This document shows positions 11,692 through 23,094 of a stretch of DNA of 64,000 nt, piece by piece. A program made the position numbers and the translations under genes. How positions within the stretch are numbered: position 1 is the first letter of the stretch; the number at the start of each line of letters is the position of its first letter. The notes below the pieces were generated by a model. It saw nothing but the letters and a program-made list of their open reading frames with translations. It did not search any database and had not been told where the DNA came from. The DNA is from Bufo bufo (taxonomy: Eukaryota; Chordata; Amphibia; Anura; Bufonidae), in contig NC_053390.1 in NCBI RefSeq assembly GCF_905171765.1, forward strand, positions 212,541,359 through 212,605,358. The letters run 5' to 3'.

Positions 11692-12005
11692 AAAGGGGTT
11701 CTCCGGGATTTTAATATTGATGACCTATCCTCATCCTCAGGATAAGTCATTAATATCAAATCGGTGGATGTCTGACACCCGGCACCCCCGCCAATCAGCT
11801 GTATGAGGAAGACAGCACGCGCAGCGCACAAATGCCGTCTCCCCTCTCTCTTCCTGCTGCTATGTCTATGGCAAAGCAGTGGCGAACAGGAAGAGAGACG
11901 GGAGACAGCACGTGCAGACTGCGTGCACATTCTCCTTTTGCAGCTGATCGGCGGAGGTACTGGGTGTCGGACCCCAGCCGATCCGATATTGATGACCTAC
12001 TACAA
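11692..12005. mobile_element. T2-like element, right end missing
   Basis: Starts TTAAAGGGGTTCTCCGGG and contains paired ATTGATGACCTA words near 11717 and 11990, and CGGACACCC-type words in both halves. The expected CCCCTTTAA right terminus is absent; the sequence passes into another repeat at about 12005. Confidence 0.55.
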
Positions 12006-12972
12006 TGTAGTGGGTAGCGGGAATTTTTTTTTCAAATGGGTTGGAATTGGGAAAAAAAATACAATTCTGCCATAGTTTTATGGGGTTTTTTTACAGGGCG
12101 ATCCGTAGTTGTGTGTAGGGAGCTTTGTGAGGGCTCATTTTTGCGGGGCGATCTGTAATTTTCAGCGATATCATTTTGAAGTGTGTCTGACTTTTTGATC
12201 ACTTTTTCAAAAAAAAAAAATTGAGGAGTTGAAGTGACAAAAAATGGTGAATTGGCGGTTTTCAATTTATTTCTATTCGCCGTATGGGATAAATATTGTT
12301 ATATTTTAATAATATGGGCGTTTTCGCACATGGCGATACCCATTATGTGTATTTTTATTTTGAGTTTGGGGAAAGGGGGGGGTGATGTGCACTTTTATAT
12401 TTTTTATCTTTTTAAAAACCTTTAACTTTTTTGCACATTGTGTTCTGTGATGGCTATACAGCCATCATTGAACACTTCATTTTCAATATAACAATACACT
12501 GCTGCCACCTAGTGGCCTGTATTGGTATATTTTACTAATAGCTACCGAAGCCTGCTTGAGGCTTCAGTCTATTGGTATAGTGTAACACAGGGGTCAGCAA
12601 CCTCCGGCACTGCAGGTGTTGTGAAACTACATCTCTCATCATGCACACTTGCTTGTCTGTTCTCTGAACTCCCACAGAAGTGAAAGGAGCATGCTGGGAG
12701 TTGTAGTTTCACAACAGCTGGAGTGCCAAAAGGTTGTTGATCCCTGGTGTAACCGGTTCCCTGACCTCAGCCGGGGAGTGGAAGAGTGCAGATCCAGCTT
12801 CCGGACCACTCAGATGCCATAGTCACATTTGACCACGGCATCTGAGGTGTTAAATGTATGCAATCAGCCTTATGGCTGATTGCATGCATCTGCTGCACAT
12901 GCAAGCTGGCGCCATGTTTAAAGACACGACTTCCATTATACATATACGGCGGCAATCGCAAATGGGTTAATA
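12006..12972. repeat. AT-rich interspersed repeat ending in TTAA
   Basis: A long repeat with T-rich internal blocks and a right end GGCAATCGCAAATGGGTTAA. The same style of terminus and interior recurs at 31360-32256 and 39625-61036. The TTAA end suggests a Kolobok- or piggyBac-derived non-autonomous element. A hAT element lies within it at 12588-12746. Confidence 0.45.
12588..12746. mobile_element. hAT miniature element
   Basis: Starts CAGGGGTCAGCAACC and ends GGTTGTTGATCCCTG. The 8-bp flanks GTGTAACA (12580-12587) and GTGTAACC (12747-12754) differ at one base. The interior carries the TTGTAGTTTCACAACAGCTGG word common to this miniature family. Non-coding. Confidence 0.8.
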
Positions 12973-12996
12973 AAAAGACAAAATTTTAAGGAAAAA

Positions 12997-13135
12997 GATG
13001 AAAGTTACTCTTACCGGTAATTGGATTTTCCCTTAGCCTCCACAACGGCACTACGTGGAGGGTTATCCCGCCTTCTTCAGGGACAGGAAATAGTTTCGAG
13101 ACCAGCCAATAAAGGGCCCCCTCCCTCTTACCTTT
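12997..13135. repeat. DIRS-1 left inverted terminal repeat
   Basis: Starts GATGAAAGTTACTCTTACCG. The stretch GCCTCCACAACGGCAC through CTCCCTCTTACC is the complement of the right end at about 18895-18995. The outermost 40 bp are unique to this end and recur, complemented, in the internal complementary region. Confidence 0.85.
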
Positions 13136-13330
13136 CCAGTTAGTAACCTAGTACTCGGAGATAGATGCAAAATAATCCAAATTTAATAAGGTATATAACA
13201 AACAATAGAGACAGTATCATTCAACATACAAGGTCAGGATCTTTTCTCCTGAGAGTAATGGAACCAAATGTCACATAATTAAGAATCGAATATATCCCCC
13301 CTTTTTTTTTTGTGGGGGGGGGGGAATTCC

Positions 13331-13420
13331 TCGTGCCTTTGTGGAGGCTAAGGGAAAATCCAATTACCGGTAAGAGTAATTTTCATCTTTTCCCCACGCC
13401 TCCACAACGGCACAACATGG
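13331..13420. repeat. DIRS-1 internal complementary region
   Basis: The first half (GGCTAAGGGAAAATCC, then TTACCGGTAAGAG) is complementary to the left end. The second half (TTTTCCCCACGCCTCC) is complementary to the right end. Their junction, TTTTCATCTTTTCCCC, represents the joined termini of a circular form and sets the element ends at 12997 and 19004. Confidence 0.85.
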
Positions 13421-13442
13421 AGGAAGAACATAGGAGACATGA

Positions 13443-14460
13443 TCAGGGTGGGACAACTGCCGACAGGACTTTGCATCCAAAGGATAAGTCTCTATTTGTA
13501 TAGACGTCCAATTTGTAATGTTTAAAAAAGGTGCCAGGATTGGACCATGTGGCTGCCCGACATATTTCTTCCAGTGAGGCCGAGGCCCCTTCAGCCCAGG
13601 ATGTGGCCAATGCCCTGGTAGAGTGGGCTTTCAATAAAGGTGGAGGAGCAACCCCTTCCGTCTCGTAGGCTAGAACAATGCAGGCCTTGATCCATCTAGA
13701 GATGGAAGTCTAGCTAGCTGCTTGGCCCTGATGCAGACCCAGATATTGTACAAGTAGCTGGTTGGATTTTCTTAGATCCTTCGTGGCCTCCATATACTGT
13801 AGGACGCATCTCCTAACGTCCAGGTTGTGAAACTGTTTTTCCTTCTCTGAGGTCGCCTGGGAACAAAAGGAGGGGAGAGTAACTTCCTGTTGACAGTGGA
13901 ATTTAGTTACAACCTTAGGAAGAAATTCAGGAGCATGTTTTAATATGATTCTATCCTCCAGAATCATAAGATAAGGAGGTATGATGGAAAAGGCCTGGAT
14001 CTCCCCTACTCTTCTTGCTGTAGTGATGGCTAACAAAAAAAACTGTCTTGAGAGTCAATGTTCTCAAGGAGATTTCTGTTATAGGTTCAAAGGGCGGATA
14101 CATTAGTCTGGATAGTACCAGATTTTAATCCCAGGGCGGGACTGAAGACCTTAATTTTGGGCGGATTCTACTTGCCCCCTTAAGGAATCACTTGATAACA
14201 TTTATGTCCGTTAGTTTGCTGTTTAAAAACACACTTAGAGCTGCTACTTGGACTTTTAAGGTACTTACAGATAGTCTCTTATCGAGTTCCGTCTGAAGGA
14301 AGTCTAGGATTAGCGCCACTTGTGGTTCTCCAGAAGGATCATATTTGCCGCTGTTAAACCGCAGAAAAGATTTCCAGGCTCTCAGATATATTCTTGATGT
14401 GACTGGTTTTCTACTTTGCAAAAGGGTGGATATTACTGCCTCTGAAAACCCTTTTTCTCT
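13443..14460 (-). pseudogene. DIRS-1 tyrosine recombinase
   Basis: Encodes the enzyme that inserts the circular DNA copy. Pieces lie in different frames. The N-terminal core-binding part contains RKPVTSRIYLRAWKSFLRF (about 14430). The catalytic part has the first arginine in TTARRVGEIQ (about 14010), the histidine-x-x-arginine pair in KAHSTRALATSWA (about 13630) and the tyrosine in FFKHYKLDV (about 13530). The C-terminus reads SAVVPP before the stop at 13443. All four catalytic residues survive, but frameshifts near 14040-14190 and 13640-13710 break the protein. Confidence 0.88.
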
Positions 14461-14942
14461 CAGCATATGCCTTTCAGCCTCCAAGCTGTTAAGCGAAGCT
14501 GGGCGACTCGGGGATGAAAAACTGGGCCCTGCAACAACAGATCCGGTCGAGGAGGGAGGATCCAAAAGTCTTCCCCTGCTAGGTTCTTTAGTACCGGGAA
14601 CCATGTTCTTCTGGGCCAGAACGGAGTTATTAGTATGATCTGGGCATTCTCCTCTATGATCTTGGCTAAGACCCTTTGTATCAGGGGAAATGGAGGAAAA
14701 GCATAGAGCAGCTGCTGGGGCCAGGGTGTTGACAAGGCGTCCACTCTCAGGGGACGATCTAGAACTGACAGGGAGAAAAAGTCCCTGATCTGTCTGTTCT
14801 TCCTTGTGGCAAACAGGTCGACACTTGGAGTGCCCCACTTGGAACTAATTTGGTTGAAGACCTGTTGGTTCAGAGTCCATTCTCCTGCCTTTAGTCGGTC
14901 TCTGCTGAGGAAATCCACCACTTGATTCTCTTTTCCTCTCAC
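14460..14942 (-). pseudogene. DIRS-1 methyltransferase-like domain
   Basis: Follows RNase H and precedes the recombinase. It contains VDLFATRKNRQIRDFF and LLYAFPPFPLIQRVL, typical of the Dam-like N6-adenine methyltransferase domain carried by DIRS elements. The role of that domain is not established. This stretch is open, but it is separated from RNase H by a frameshift or stop near 14945-14980. Confidence 0.75.
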
Positions 14943-14978
14943 ATGGGCTGCGGACAGAGACAGTAGATTTTTCTCTGC

Positions 14979-15529
14979 CTAACTTAGGATTTTCCCTGTC
15001 ACAGAGGATAGAGAGCGACTTTTTGTTCCTCCCTGTTTGTTCAGGTAGGCCACAGTCGTTGAATTGTCCAATAGGATTTTTACATTCCTCAGGTGGATGA
15101 AGGGAGCGAAGGCTTTCAGGGCTTCCCACACCGCGGTCAGTTCTCTCAAGTTTGACGAAGCTTGTTGTAGGTGTGATCCCCATAGACCCTGCTCCAACTG
15201 CTTTTCCATGTGGGCTCCCCACCCCTGTTGGCTGGCGTCCGTAGTAATGACGACCTGATTCGTCTGCCTCCATGCCACGCCTCGGGAAAGATTTGTTCGA
15301 TTTGTCCACCAAGATAAGGATGTTTTTACACGTGATGGGATTTTTATTCTTTTGTTTAAGAATGTTTGTTTTTTGTCCCAGTTTTTTTTTTGAAGAAATG
15401 CCTGAAGTGTTCTTGTATGGTACTGGGCCCATTTTACCGACGGGATTGTCGAAGTCATAAGACCCAGGATTGTCATTATATCCCGGAAAGAGGGAAGTTT
15501 CTGTTTTCGGAACTTCTTGGTGTTGGAAA
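14979..15529 (-). pseudogene. DIRS-1 RNase H domain
   Basis: Contains ITTDASQQGWGAHM and the later LRELTAVWEAL and LLDNSTTVAYLNKQGG segments of DIRS-type RNase H, which removes RNA from the RNA-DNA hybrid during replication. The N-terminus is cut from the RT by the T2-like insertion at 15534-16270. It begins with the connecting segment MTILGLMTSTIPSVKWAQ, which is also present in DIRS-2. Confidence 0.85.
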
Positions 15530-15533
15530 TTAA

Positions 15534-16270
15534 AGGGTTTCTGTCACCCCACTAAAGTGATTTTTTTTTTTTTGGGCTAGTTAAATTAGTTATATAGCGA
15601 TATATTAAAATATAATAGTGTTCCTTACTTTGATCCAGCAGTTTGGTCAAAAAGCGAAGTTTTATCATATGCAAATTCGGTCTCTACCAGCAAGTAGGGC
15701 GTCTACTTGCTGGTAGCTGCTGCAGAAATCCGCCCCCTCCTCTTGTTGATTGACAGGGCCAGCCGGGATCTCCTCCTTCGGCCAGCCCTGTCGGCATTTC
15801 AAAAATTGCGCGCCCGTATTGAATCTGCGCAGGCGCTCTGAGATGAGGAGGCTCGTCTCCTCAGAGCTCCCTCAGTGCGCCTGCGCCGATGACATCATCG
15901 AAATAGAAGACGTCATCGGCGCAGGCGCACTGAGGGAGTTCTGAGGAGACGAGCCTCCTCATCTCAGAGCGCCTGCGCAGATTCAACACGGGCGCGCGAT
16001 TTTTGAAATGCCGACCGGGCTGGCCGGAGGAGGAGATCCCGGCTGGCCCTGTCAATCAACAAGAGGAGGGGGCGGATTTCTGCAGCAGCTACCAGCAAGT
16101 AGACACCCTACTTGCTGGTAGAGACCGAATTTGCATATGATAAAACTTCGTTTTTTGACTAAACTGCTGGATCAAAGTAAGGAACACTATTATATTTTAA
16201 TATATCGCTATATAACTAATTTAACTAGCCCAAAAAAAAAAAAACACTTTAGTGGGGTGACAGAAACCCT
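15534..16270. mobile_element. T2/Kolobok-like element inside DIRS-1
   Basis: Ends AGGGTTTCTGTCACCCCAC and GTGGGGTGACAGAAACCCT, flanked by TTAA at 15530-15533 and 16271-16274. It is an almost perfect palindrome with its centre near 15900. It separates the DIRS-1 RT from RNase H and is therefore younger than DIRS-1. Mirror-image 64-codon frames occur on the two strands because of the palindrome and are not genes. Confidence 0.88.
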
Positions 16271-16274
16271 TTAA

Positions 16275-17006
16275 GGTGTCGTGTTTTTGTTCTGGAAGAA
16301 AGGAGGTCATCAGCATAGAGTCCAGCAGAACTCCCAAAAATGTCCTTATTCGTGAGGGAAGCAGACATGATTTTTCCCTGTTGACTATCCATCCTAGGCC
16401 CGTCAGGGTTTTTAGTATAATCTGAAGGTGACGAAGCAGCAGGTCTTCTGATGGTGCCGCGATCAAGAAGTCGTCCAGGTATGGGAAGAATAAAATCTCT
16501 GCCAGATGAAAATATTTTGCCACTTCCGTCATGATTTTCGTGAACAGCCTCGGAGCGGAACCGAGGCCAAATGGAAGGACCTGGAACTGGTAGTGGCATA
16601 GAGATCCTTGGAACCATACCGCAGTCCTCAAAAACTTCTGGTCCTTTTTCCGGATTGGAACATGGTAATAGGCATCTGCCAGGTCTAATGTTACCATATA
16701 ACAATCTTTTGGAAGGAGGTTGGTCATGGATTTTATCGTCTCCATTTTGAACTTTTTGTACTTGTTTAAGGTTTTCAAATTTTTTATCGCTCTGAAGGAG
16801 CCGTTCGGTTTCCTTACTAGAAAGATCGGTGAATAGAATCCTTCCTTCTGTTCTTCCAATGGTACAGGAACGATGGCCCTCTTTTCCAACAGGAGCGATA
16901 TTTGTAGGTCCATTGCTTTCTGGTTTTCCGCTTTTAATTTTGTGTTCTCCATATACCGGTCTGGTGGATAATGACTAAACTCCAGACTGTATCCTTTTTC
17001 TATCAC
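16275..17006 (-). pseudogene. DIRS-1 reverse transcriptase
   Basis: Copies element RNA into DNA. Visible in order are the fingers segment (PIFLVRKPNGSFRAIKNL), the palm aspartate in VTLDLADAYYHVPI, the LPFGLGSAPRLFTKIM block, and the catalytic box FFPYLDDFLIAA, followed by the thumb region LGWIVNREKSCLLPS. The YLDD box is intact. The 3-prime side is cut by the T2-like insertion. Confidence 0.92.
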
Positions 17007-17200
17007 CTCTAGTACCCAGGGGCAGGCTTGGATATTTTCCCAGGCAGAGTGACAAAAACTGAGCCTTCTCCCTACAGCCCTTCTGGCGTCATTGGGAGGA
17101 TGTGCGGATGGACTTTTCGGTCCTGAATCCTTCTTCTTTTGGTCAAATCTACCACGTGTTTGGAGCCGAAAGGAACGCCTCTTGTGAAAAAAACTTAGAT

Positions 17201-18329
17201 TCAGTGGGAAAGCCCTTTTTTCGTATCTGATGCCTTTTCTAGGATATCATCCAGAGTCGTGCCAAAAACTCTATCCCCTTCACATGGTAAAGAACAGAGC
17301 TTATTTTTTGACGCTGTATCCCCTGACCAGGTACGTAACCTTATTGCTCTTCGTGAAGCATTGGACAGGGCGGCTGTTCTGGCTAATAGTCTTACTATGT
17401 TCGCCGAAGCATCGGCAATAAAGTTGGCAGCCTGCTTCAGCATAGGGATTAAGACAAGGAAGTCTTCTCTAGGGGTGCCGGACTCAATATGTTCCTCTAG
17501 CTGACCCAACCACAGAGACAGGGTTCTGGCGGTGTAGGTTGCTGAGATACCTGGTCACAATATAGGGGTGGAGGCTTCCCATGTCTTTTTTAGGACTTTC
17601 ACATTTTTTATCCATGGGATCCTTAAGAAGTCCCAGATCTTCAAAGGGTAAAGCAGATTTTTTTTTTAAATCCTTGCCACGGGGGCATCCACTCTAGGAG
17701 TCTTATTCCAGGTGGCCGAGTCCTCTTCTGCAAAGGGATATTTCCTCTTAAATATCTTAGAGGCGGATTGTCTCTTTTCAGGCTCTTTCCACTCAGATTG
17801 GATTAAAGACTTAATATTAACATGGACAGGAAAAACTCATTTTTTCTTGTCCCCCAGAGCTGCGAACATTTGATCCTGTACAGATAGTGGCTCTTTTGGT
17901 TCTTCTAGATTAATGGTGGCTCTGATAGTTTTTAACAAGGATTCCGTCTCTTCAACTGAACACAGAGGTCGGCCATAGTAGTCTTCCGAAATATCAGTCG
18001 GAACTGGATGAAATCTCTCCTTCATCTGGGTCAGAATCTTGCTCCATAATAGGGGCGCTAGAAGTGGAAGGTCTGGGCGGTATGGAAGATAGCTTAGCTT
18101 CTACAGCTGCCCCCACTTCTTTAATCATGCTTCTCAGACTTTCCACCAGGGAATGGGTTTCCTCTGAGACCACTTTGTCGCAACATTTCTGACAAAGGTT
18201 TTTTATATGAGCCAGAGAGCGTTTTCTTGCATATGGCACATCTTCTTTTGATGGACAGTTCCCTTTTAGAGGTTTCTCTCCCCTAGGAGACATAAAACTT
18301 TTTTTTTTTTTTTTTGGAACCGCCACCAA
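17201..18329 (-). pseudogene. DIRS-1 gag-like ORF
   Basis: The start is MVAVPKKKKK at 18329, with a short cysteine cluster (CQKCC) and an acidic, serine-rich segment (DPDEGEISSSSD). After frameshifts it continues with the conserved C-terminal part ALSNASRRAIRLRTWSGD and FGTTLDDILEKASD, which is also found in DIRS-2 near 53800. Its product would be the structural nucleoprotein. At least two frame changes break it. Confidence 0.75.
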
Positions 18330-18894
18330 AAGAAAACGTGTGCAAGCCTAACTTAACTTAATAGTGCTTCAAACACCCTACATACAATGAACAGGGAGGA
18401 GGCTTACCGGGCTAGAAGGCCTGGAGGTGTCTGTGGGCTTTCTAGGGGAGTCTCTTTCAGCCTACATCATGCTTAGTTAGAGGAGCGCTTGCTAGCTGCA
18501 CGAGGACGCCGGCAGCCCGCACTTCTTCCTGTAGCGCTGTGGAGCTCCGCCCCCTTCCTATGCGCCGCGCGGCCCCCTGTGATTACGCAATAACCCGCGT
18601 CACTAAGGCGCGCGGGGCAGCTATAGGAGGACTATGGGAGCATTCCCAGGCCCAGGAACGCTCCCCCATGCCACACAGAGATGCCGGTTCCACCTGGAAT
18701 GCGGGGATAAAGCCCGGGGTGACCAGCCCATGCTGGGATTACACCTTAGGGAAGGAGGGACCACACTGCCGTGTCCCGCGATCCTTTCCCCTGCGACGGC
18801 CCTCTGGCAGCGCCAGGATAACAAACTTGAAGGCCGCACGAATGTTAGCTGGTCCACGAGTTCCCGACCTTATGAGGGACAGGAAAACAACTGG
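18330..18894. other. DIRS-1 untranslated 5-prime region
   Basis: GC-rich sequence between the right terminal repeat and gag; no coding potential is supported. It presumably holds the promoter on the minus strand. DIRS-2 lacks the equivalent. Confidence 0.5.
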
Positions 18895-19004
18895 AGAGGT
18901 AAGAGGGAGGGGGCCCTTTATTGGCTGGTCTCGAAACGATTTCCTGTCCCTGAAGAAGGCGGGATAACCCTGCACGTAGTGCCGTTGTGGAGGCGTGGGG
19001 AAAA
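18895..19004. repeat. DIRS-1 right inverted terminal repeat
   Basis: GGTAAGAGGGAGGGGGCCC through GTTGTGGAGGCGTGGGGAAAA mirrors 13030-13135 and ends at the point predicted by the internal complementary region. Confidence 0.85.
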
Positions 19005-19120
19005 TATTGCTTTGTGTCGCCATATTCTGACACCCATAACGTTTTTTATAGTTCTAGCTTTGGGGGAGATTGGGGAGGAGGGGGATTGGGGACAGAGGCA
19101 ACCGGCTTCTTAAGTCTAAC

Positions 19121-20173
19121 TACCCATGATGATGTGAGTAAAGTAAAATAGCCTCGCTTTAGATAGGAACTCACTACATCATATATCACTATGATGCAGT
19201 GTGTTTGTATCAGAGGAGCCACCGTCAGTCCGGGAGATGCATCCGACACACGTATTTCTTGGACAGCATATGGTCGTGTGCATGTGGTCTAAGGCCTCTT
19301 TCACACATGCATGTCCCTGATGACATTAGTGTTTAGTCTGTGTAATTTTTGCTTTCCATGTGTTATCCCTATTTCATAGACACCATTAGACTGAAAATTA
19401 ATTGCCAGAGCATTGTCGGTGGGTAATAATTCAATTAAGAATTATTAATTATGGTCATAAAAATAATTAATCATAAAAAAATTAAATTTATAAAATTTGT
19501 CATAAATTCTTAAAATCATGACCTGGTGAATTGTAGACAACCTAATTGATACAATTCACATCTGAGTCTGACTATTTCCTCAGATAAATAAGTTCTTTTT
19601 GACGTGAGATGACGTTAATGATAAAATGTAGTTCTGCATTATACAATAAAACACAGGTATTATAAAAATATGCAGATTTATTGGTTACAAGATTATAAAC
19701 ATATAAGTAAATAAACACAATGATACATGCAAATGAATATATATAGCGTTAATATAAAGCATTACAAGCTTAACAATACATGTGAGTGAAAATAACTTGT
19801 CACATTATAACCAAGCTATTATTAGGTTAGGATATCAAAGTAGAAACATAAGTTAATACATTACTTCTGTTCAGAGAAAACCTCATGATATCAGGATGGG
19901 CATGTCTAATCCTAGACATCAATATAGAATGCTAAATATATTCTGCCCCCCTAACCAACTACACATCACATGGCTTCAAGATGGGCAAATCCATCCAAGG
20001 ATATAACTTAGAATAGACAACTATATCCTTCCGCCCCATCCTGGACTATTTTCACATATATAACATTGGTAAGACTATCAAGACAAATAACAGGGATCTA
20101 GGATCTTAAATGGGAAGGACTTGACGTCTTTCCTGTGGGAATCCATCACTTAGCTTGGCGAAGAATGTTCTAT

Positions 20174-20206
<33 letters not shown>
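19121..20206. other. AT-rich intergenic DNA
   Basis: Contains an isolated Harbinger-like end near 19294 (GGCCTCTTTCACACATGCATG) and a TA microsatellite at about 20178-20204. No gene is seen. Confidence 0.5.
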
Positions 20207-20208
<2 letters not shown>

Positions 20209-20611
20209 TACAGACCAAAAGTTTGGACACACCTTCTCATTCAAAGAGTTTTCTTTATTTTCATGACTATGAAAATTGTAGATTCACACTGAAGGCATCA
20301 AAACTATGAATTAACACATGTGGAATTATATACATAACAAACAAGTGTGAAACAGAAAATATGTCATATTCTAGGTTCTTCAAAATGCCAAGAGTGTGCA
20401 AAGCAGTAATCAAAGCAAAAGGTGGCTACTTTGAAGAACCTAGAATATGACATATTTTCTGTTTCACACTTGTTTGTTATGTATATAATTCCACATGTGT
20501 TAATTCATAGTTTTGATGCCTTCAGTGTGAATCTACAATTTTCATAGTCATGAAAATAAAGAAAACTCTTTGAATGGGAAGGTGTGTCCAAACTTTTGGT
20601 CTGTACTGTAT
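20207..20611. mobile_element. Palindromic Tc1-derived miniature element
   Basis: Starts CAGTACAGACCAAAAGTTTG and ends with its complement, at TA-rich flanks. The two halves are almost perfectly complementary, with a short centre at about 20385-20430 that retains the last codons of a Tc1 transposase (KAVIKAKGGYFEEP). The same family supplies the larger copy at 29046-29985. Confidence 0.85.
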
Positions 20612-22263
20612 ATATAAAAGCAATTATTTAATGCTTTGCTAGATTATGAGTCTAGATTCTTCTGCAGGTAGAATAAAGCCTCACAATATCCTAAGACTAC
20701 ATCTCAATATAGAGATGATCAATTAATTTAATTATTTATTTATTCGCCAATCTAGATGGTATAATTTCACCCACATTATCAAATTAGTCTTAATAAAATG
20801 AAATATCATTTTCTGTGTCTCTTACCAAGTCCTAGCAGGAATCTCACTTCTGCTCCTAGGAAAGCTGGGTGGTCCATCATAGCGCATCTCATTATGGCTT
20901 TCATCTTGATAAACCCCTCTAGAGAGCTTCACTTCTCTCTTTTCCCTCTTTAATCTCCAGCTCTCGCCCTTTTTTTCTCTCTTGCTAGCTAGCCTTTTTT
21001 TATGCTACTCCGCAAACGAGTAATTATTCCCCCCCCTTATCTAAGAATCATCCCCTTTAGGTTAGGGATTCCCAATCAGGTAGGGTGGGTGTATTCGCAT
21101 GCTAATAACCTCATGACGTTATCTCAACTCCTAATATGGTATAGAGCAAATAATGAAATAATATAATGTTGCCCATCTGCCTCCAGATGGCACTGCGGTA
21201 CTGTAGGTGAACATCCCAACTTTTACGCATTAAAATTAAATATCTAATAATATGTTCACATGAACTTTGTTGACCTAGCTTACCATAAATCACTGAGGAA
21301 AGTATTTTCCTTACACTTTTAATTACCTATATCCTGGACTTGTTGGAGTTGACTGTCTTCTCCTATCTTTTTGAAATATAGGTTGACTTGATGAAAATTT
21401 TATATAGCGGCTTTGATGCTTGGCATCGGAACTTGTACATTTCATTTATCTACATCCATGAATAACTATTGTTTTGAAATCCAATTAACTTAAACTTACT
21501 TGTTTCTGTAGTTGTTTCTTCTAAATGGTAAATACATGGTATAACATATATATAAATCGATACATTGTTACACATAGATAACACATTATATGAATTATTG
21601 ATTAACATATGTTGTAAACTAAATATACCATGCAAAGATATATATAATATAATTATGAATATATAAATTGAACCTCATACAGCAGGTGTGCTCCAAGGAC
21701 ATGAGTCCTTATCAAGTAACCATGTTCCCTCCAGACAGACATGTTTTAGGGAGTTGGCATACTCCTTACCAGATGGTCTCATATCTTTAGTAATAACTTT
21801 TTAAATACAATGTCCATTTATGTTCCCAATTATTATTTTTTATATAGACTGAACTTGCCATGAACTCATCTTGGCTTCCTCAGCCACATAATATAACTTT
21901 GGTTCAGGCTGATCTTATTCTTAAAGGCAAGGAGATGATCATTCATTTTGATTATAATGTCATTAGATAATATTGTATATGTATGAAAATGCACAACAGC
22001 ATAGCCTAGCAACAATCCGTGAAAACTATGTACCAAATTTGAATGGCATCACACAGAGATCCATAATCACAGATAGCGCGTGCTTTCACATGTCGTGACG
22101 TCACATATTGTACTTCAAGACAGTGGTAAAATGGAGTCAAAAAATTTCATTTTTATTTATAAAGAAAATACCAAATTTACCCAAGTAATTACTTAACATT
22201 CCCCATATGTCTACTTCATGTTTGAATCATATTAAAAAGTTTAAATAATTTTAAAAAGGCTTA
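20612..22263. other. AT-rich intergenic DNA without a supported gene
   Basis: Strongly AT-rich. No paired repeats or coding region longer than about 60 codons is credible. Confidence 0.5.
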
Positions 22264-23030
22264 GGCCTCTTTCACACTTGCGTTGTTGGGATCCGGCATG
22301 CACTTCCGTTGCCGGAGGTGCCCGCCGGATCCGGAAAAACGCAAGTGTACTGAAAGCATTTGAAGACGGAACCGTCTTCCAAATGCTTTCAGTGTTACTA
22401 TGGCACCCAGGACGCTATTAAAGTCCTGGCTGCCATAGTAGGAGCGGGGAGCGGGGGAGCGGTATACTTACAGTCGGTGCGGCTCCCGGGGCGCTCCAGA
22501 ATGACGTCAGAGAGCCCCATGCGCATGGATGACGTGATCCATGCGATCACGTGATCCATGCGCTTGGGGCGCCCTGACGTCACTCTGGAGCGCCCGGGGA
22601 GCTGCACGGACGGTAAGTATACTGCTCCCCGCTCTCCACTGCACTTTACCATGGCTGCCAGGACTTTAGCGTCCCGGCAACCATGGTAACCATTCAGAAA
22701 AAGCTAAATGTCGGCTCCGGCAATGCGCCGAAACGACGTTTAGCTTAAGGCCGGATCCGGATCAATGCCTTCCAATGGGCATTAATTCCGGATCCGGCCT
22801 TGCAGCAAGTGTTCCGGATTTTTGGCCGGAGCAAAAAGCGCAGCATGCTGCGGTATTTTCTCCGGCCAAAAAACGTTCCGTTCCGGAACTGAAGACATCC
22901 TGATGCATCCTGAACGGATTTCTCTCCATTCAGAATGCATTAGGATAATCCTGATCAGGATTCTTCTGGCATAGAGACCCGACGACGGAACTCTATGCCG
23001 GAAGACAATAACGCAGGTGTGAAAGAGCCC
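22264..23030. mobile_element. PIF/Harbinger-like element with CRE-bearing hairpin
   Basis: Starts GGCCTCTTTCACACTTGCG and ends GCAGGTGTGAAAGAGCCC, with TTA on both sides (22261-22263, 23031-23033). The central hairpin carries TGACGTCA at 22502-22509 and 22575-22582, and TCACGTGA at the dyad. Beyond the hairpin the right half is longer and asymmetric, with CCGGATCCGG-rich words. Confidence 0.75.
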
Positions 23031-23094
23031 TTAGAAGTTTAGAATCAAATCTTAGTTCAGTTATGAAGTCACTTTCTGGGGCTTACATATTAGA

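Larger units (their letters stand above)
12997..19004 (-). mobile_element. DIRS-1: DIRS-type tyrosine-recombinase retrotransposon
   Basis: Coding order on the minus strand is gag, RT, RNase H, methyltransferase, tyrosine recombinase. The two ends are inverted repeats of each other, and an internal complementary region at 13331-13420 contains the complement of both termini side by side. This arrangement is diagnostic of DIRS elements, which use it to form a circular intermediate. Without the T2-like insertion at 15534-16270 the element is about 5.3 kb, a normal DIRS length. All reading frames carry shifts or stops, so the copy is dead. Confidence 0.93.

Noticed and set aside
15750..16055. Mirror-image 64-codon frames on both strands
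   Set aside because: They arise because the T2-like element is a palindrome.
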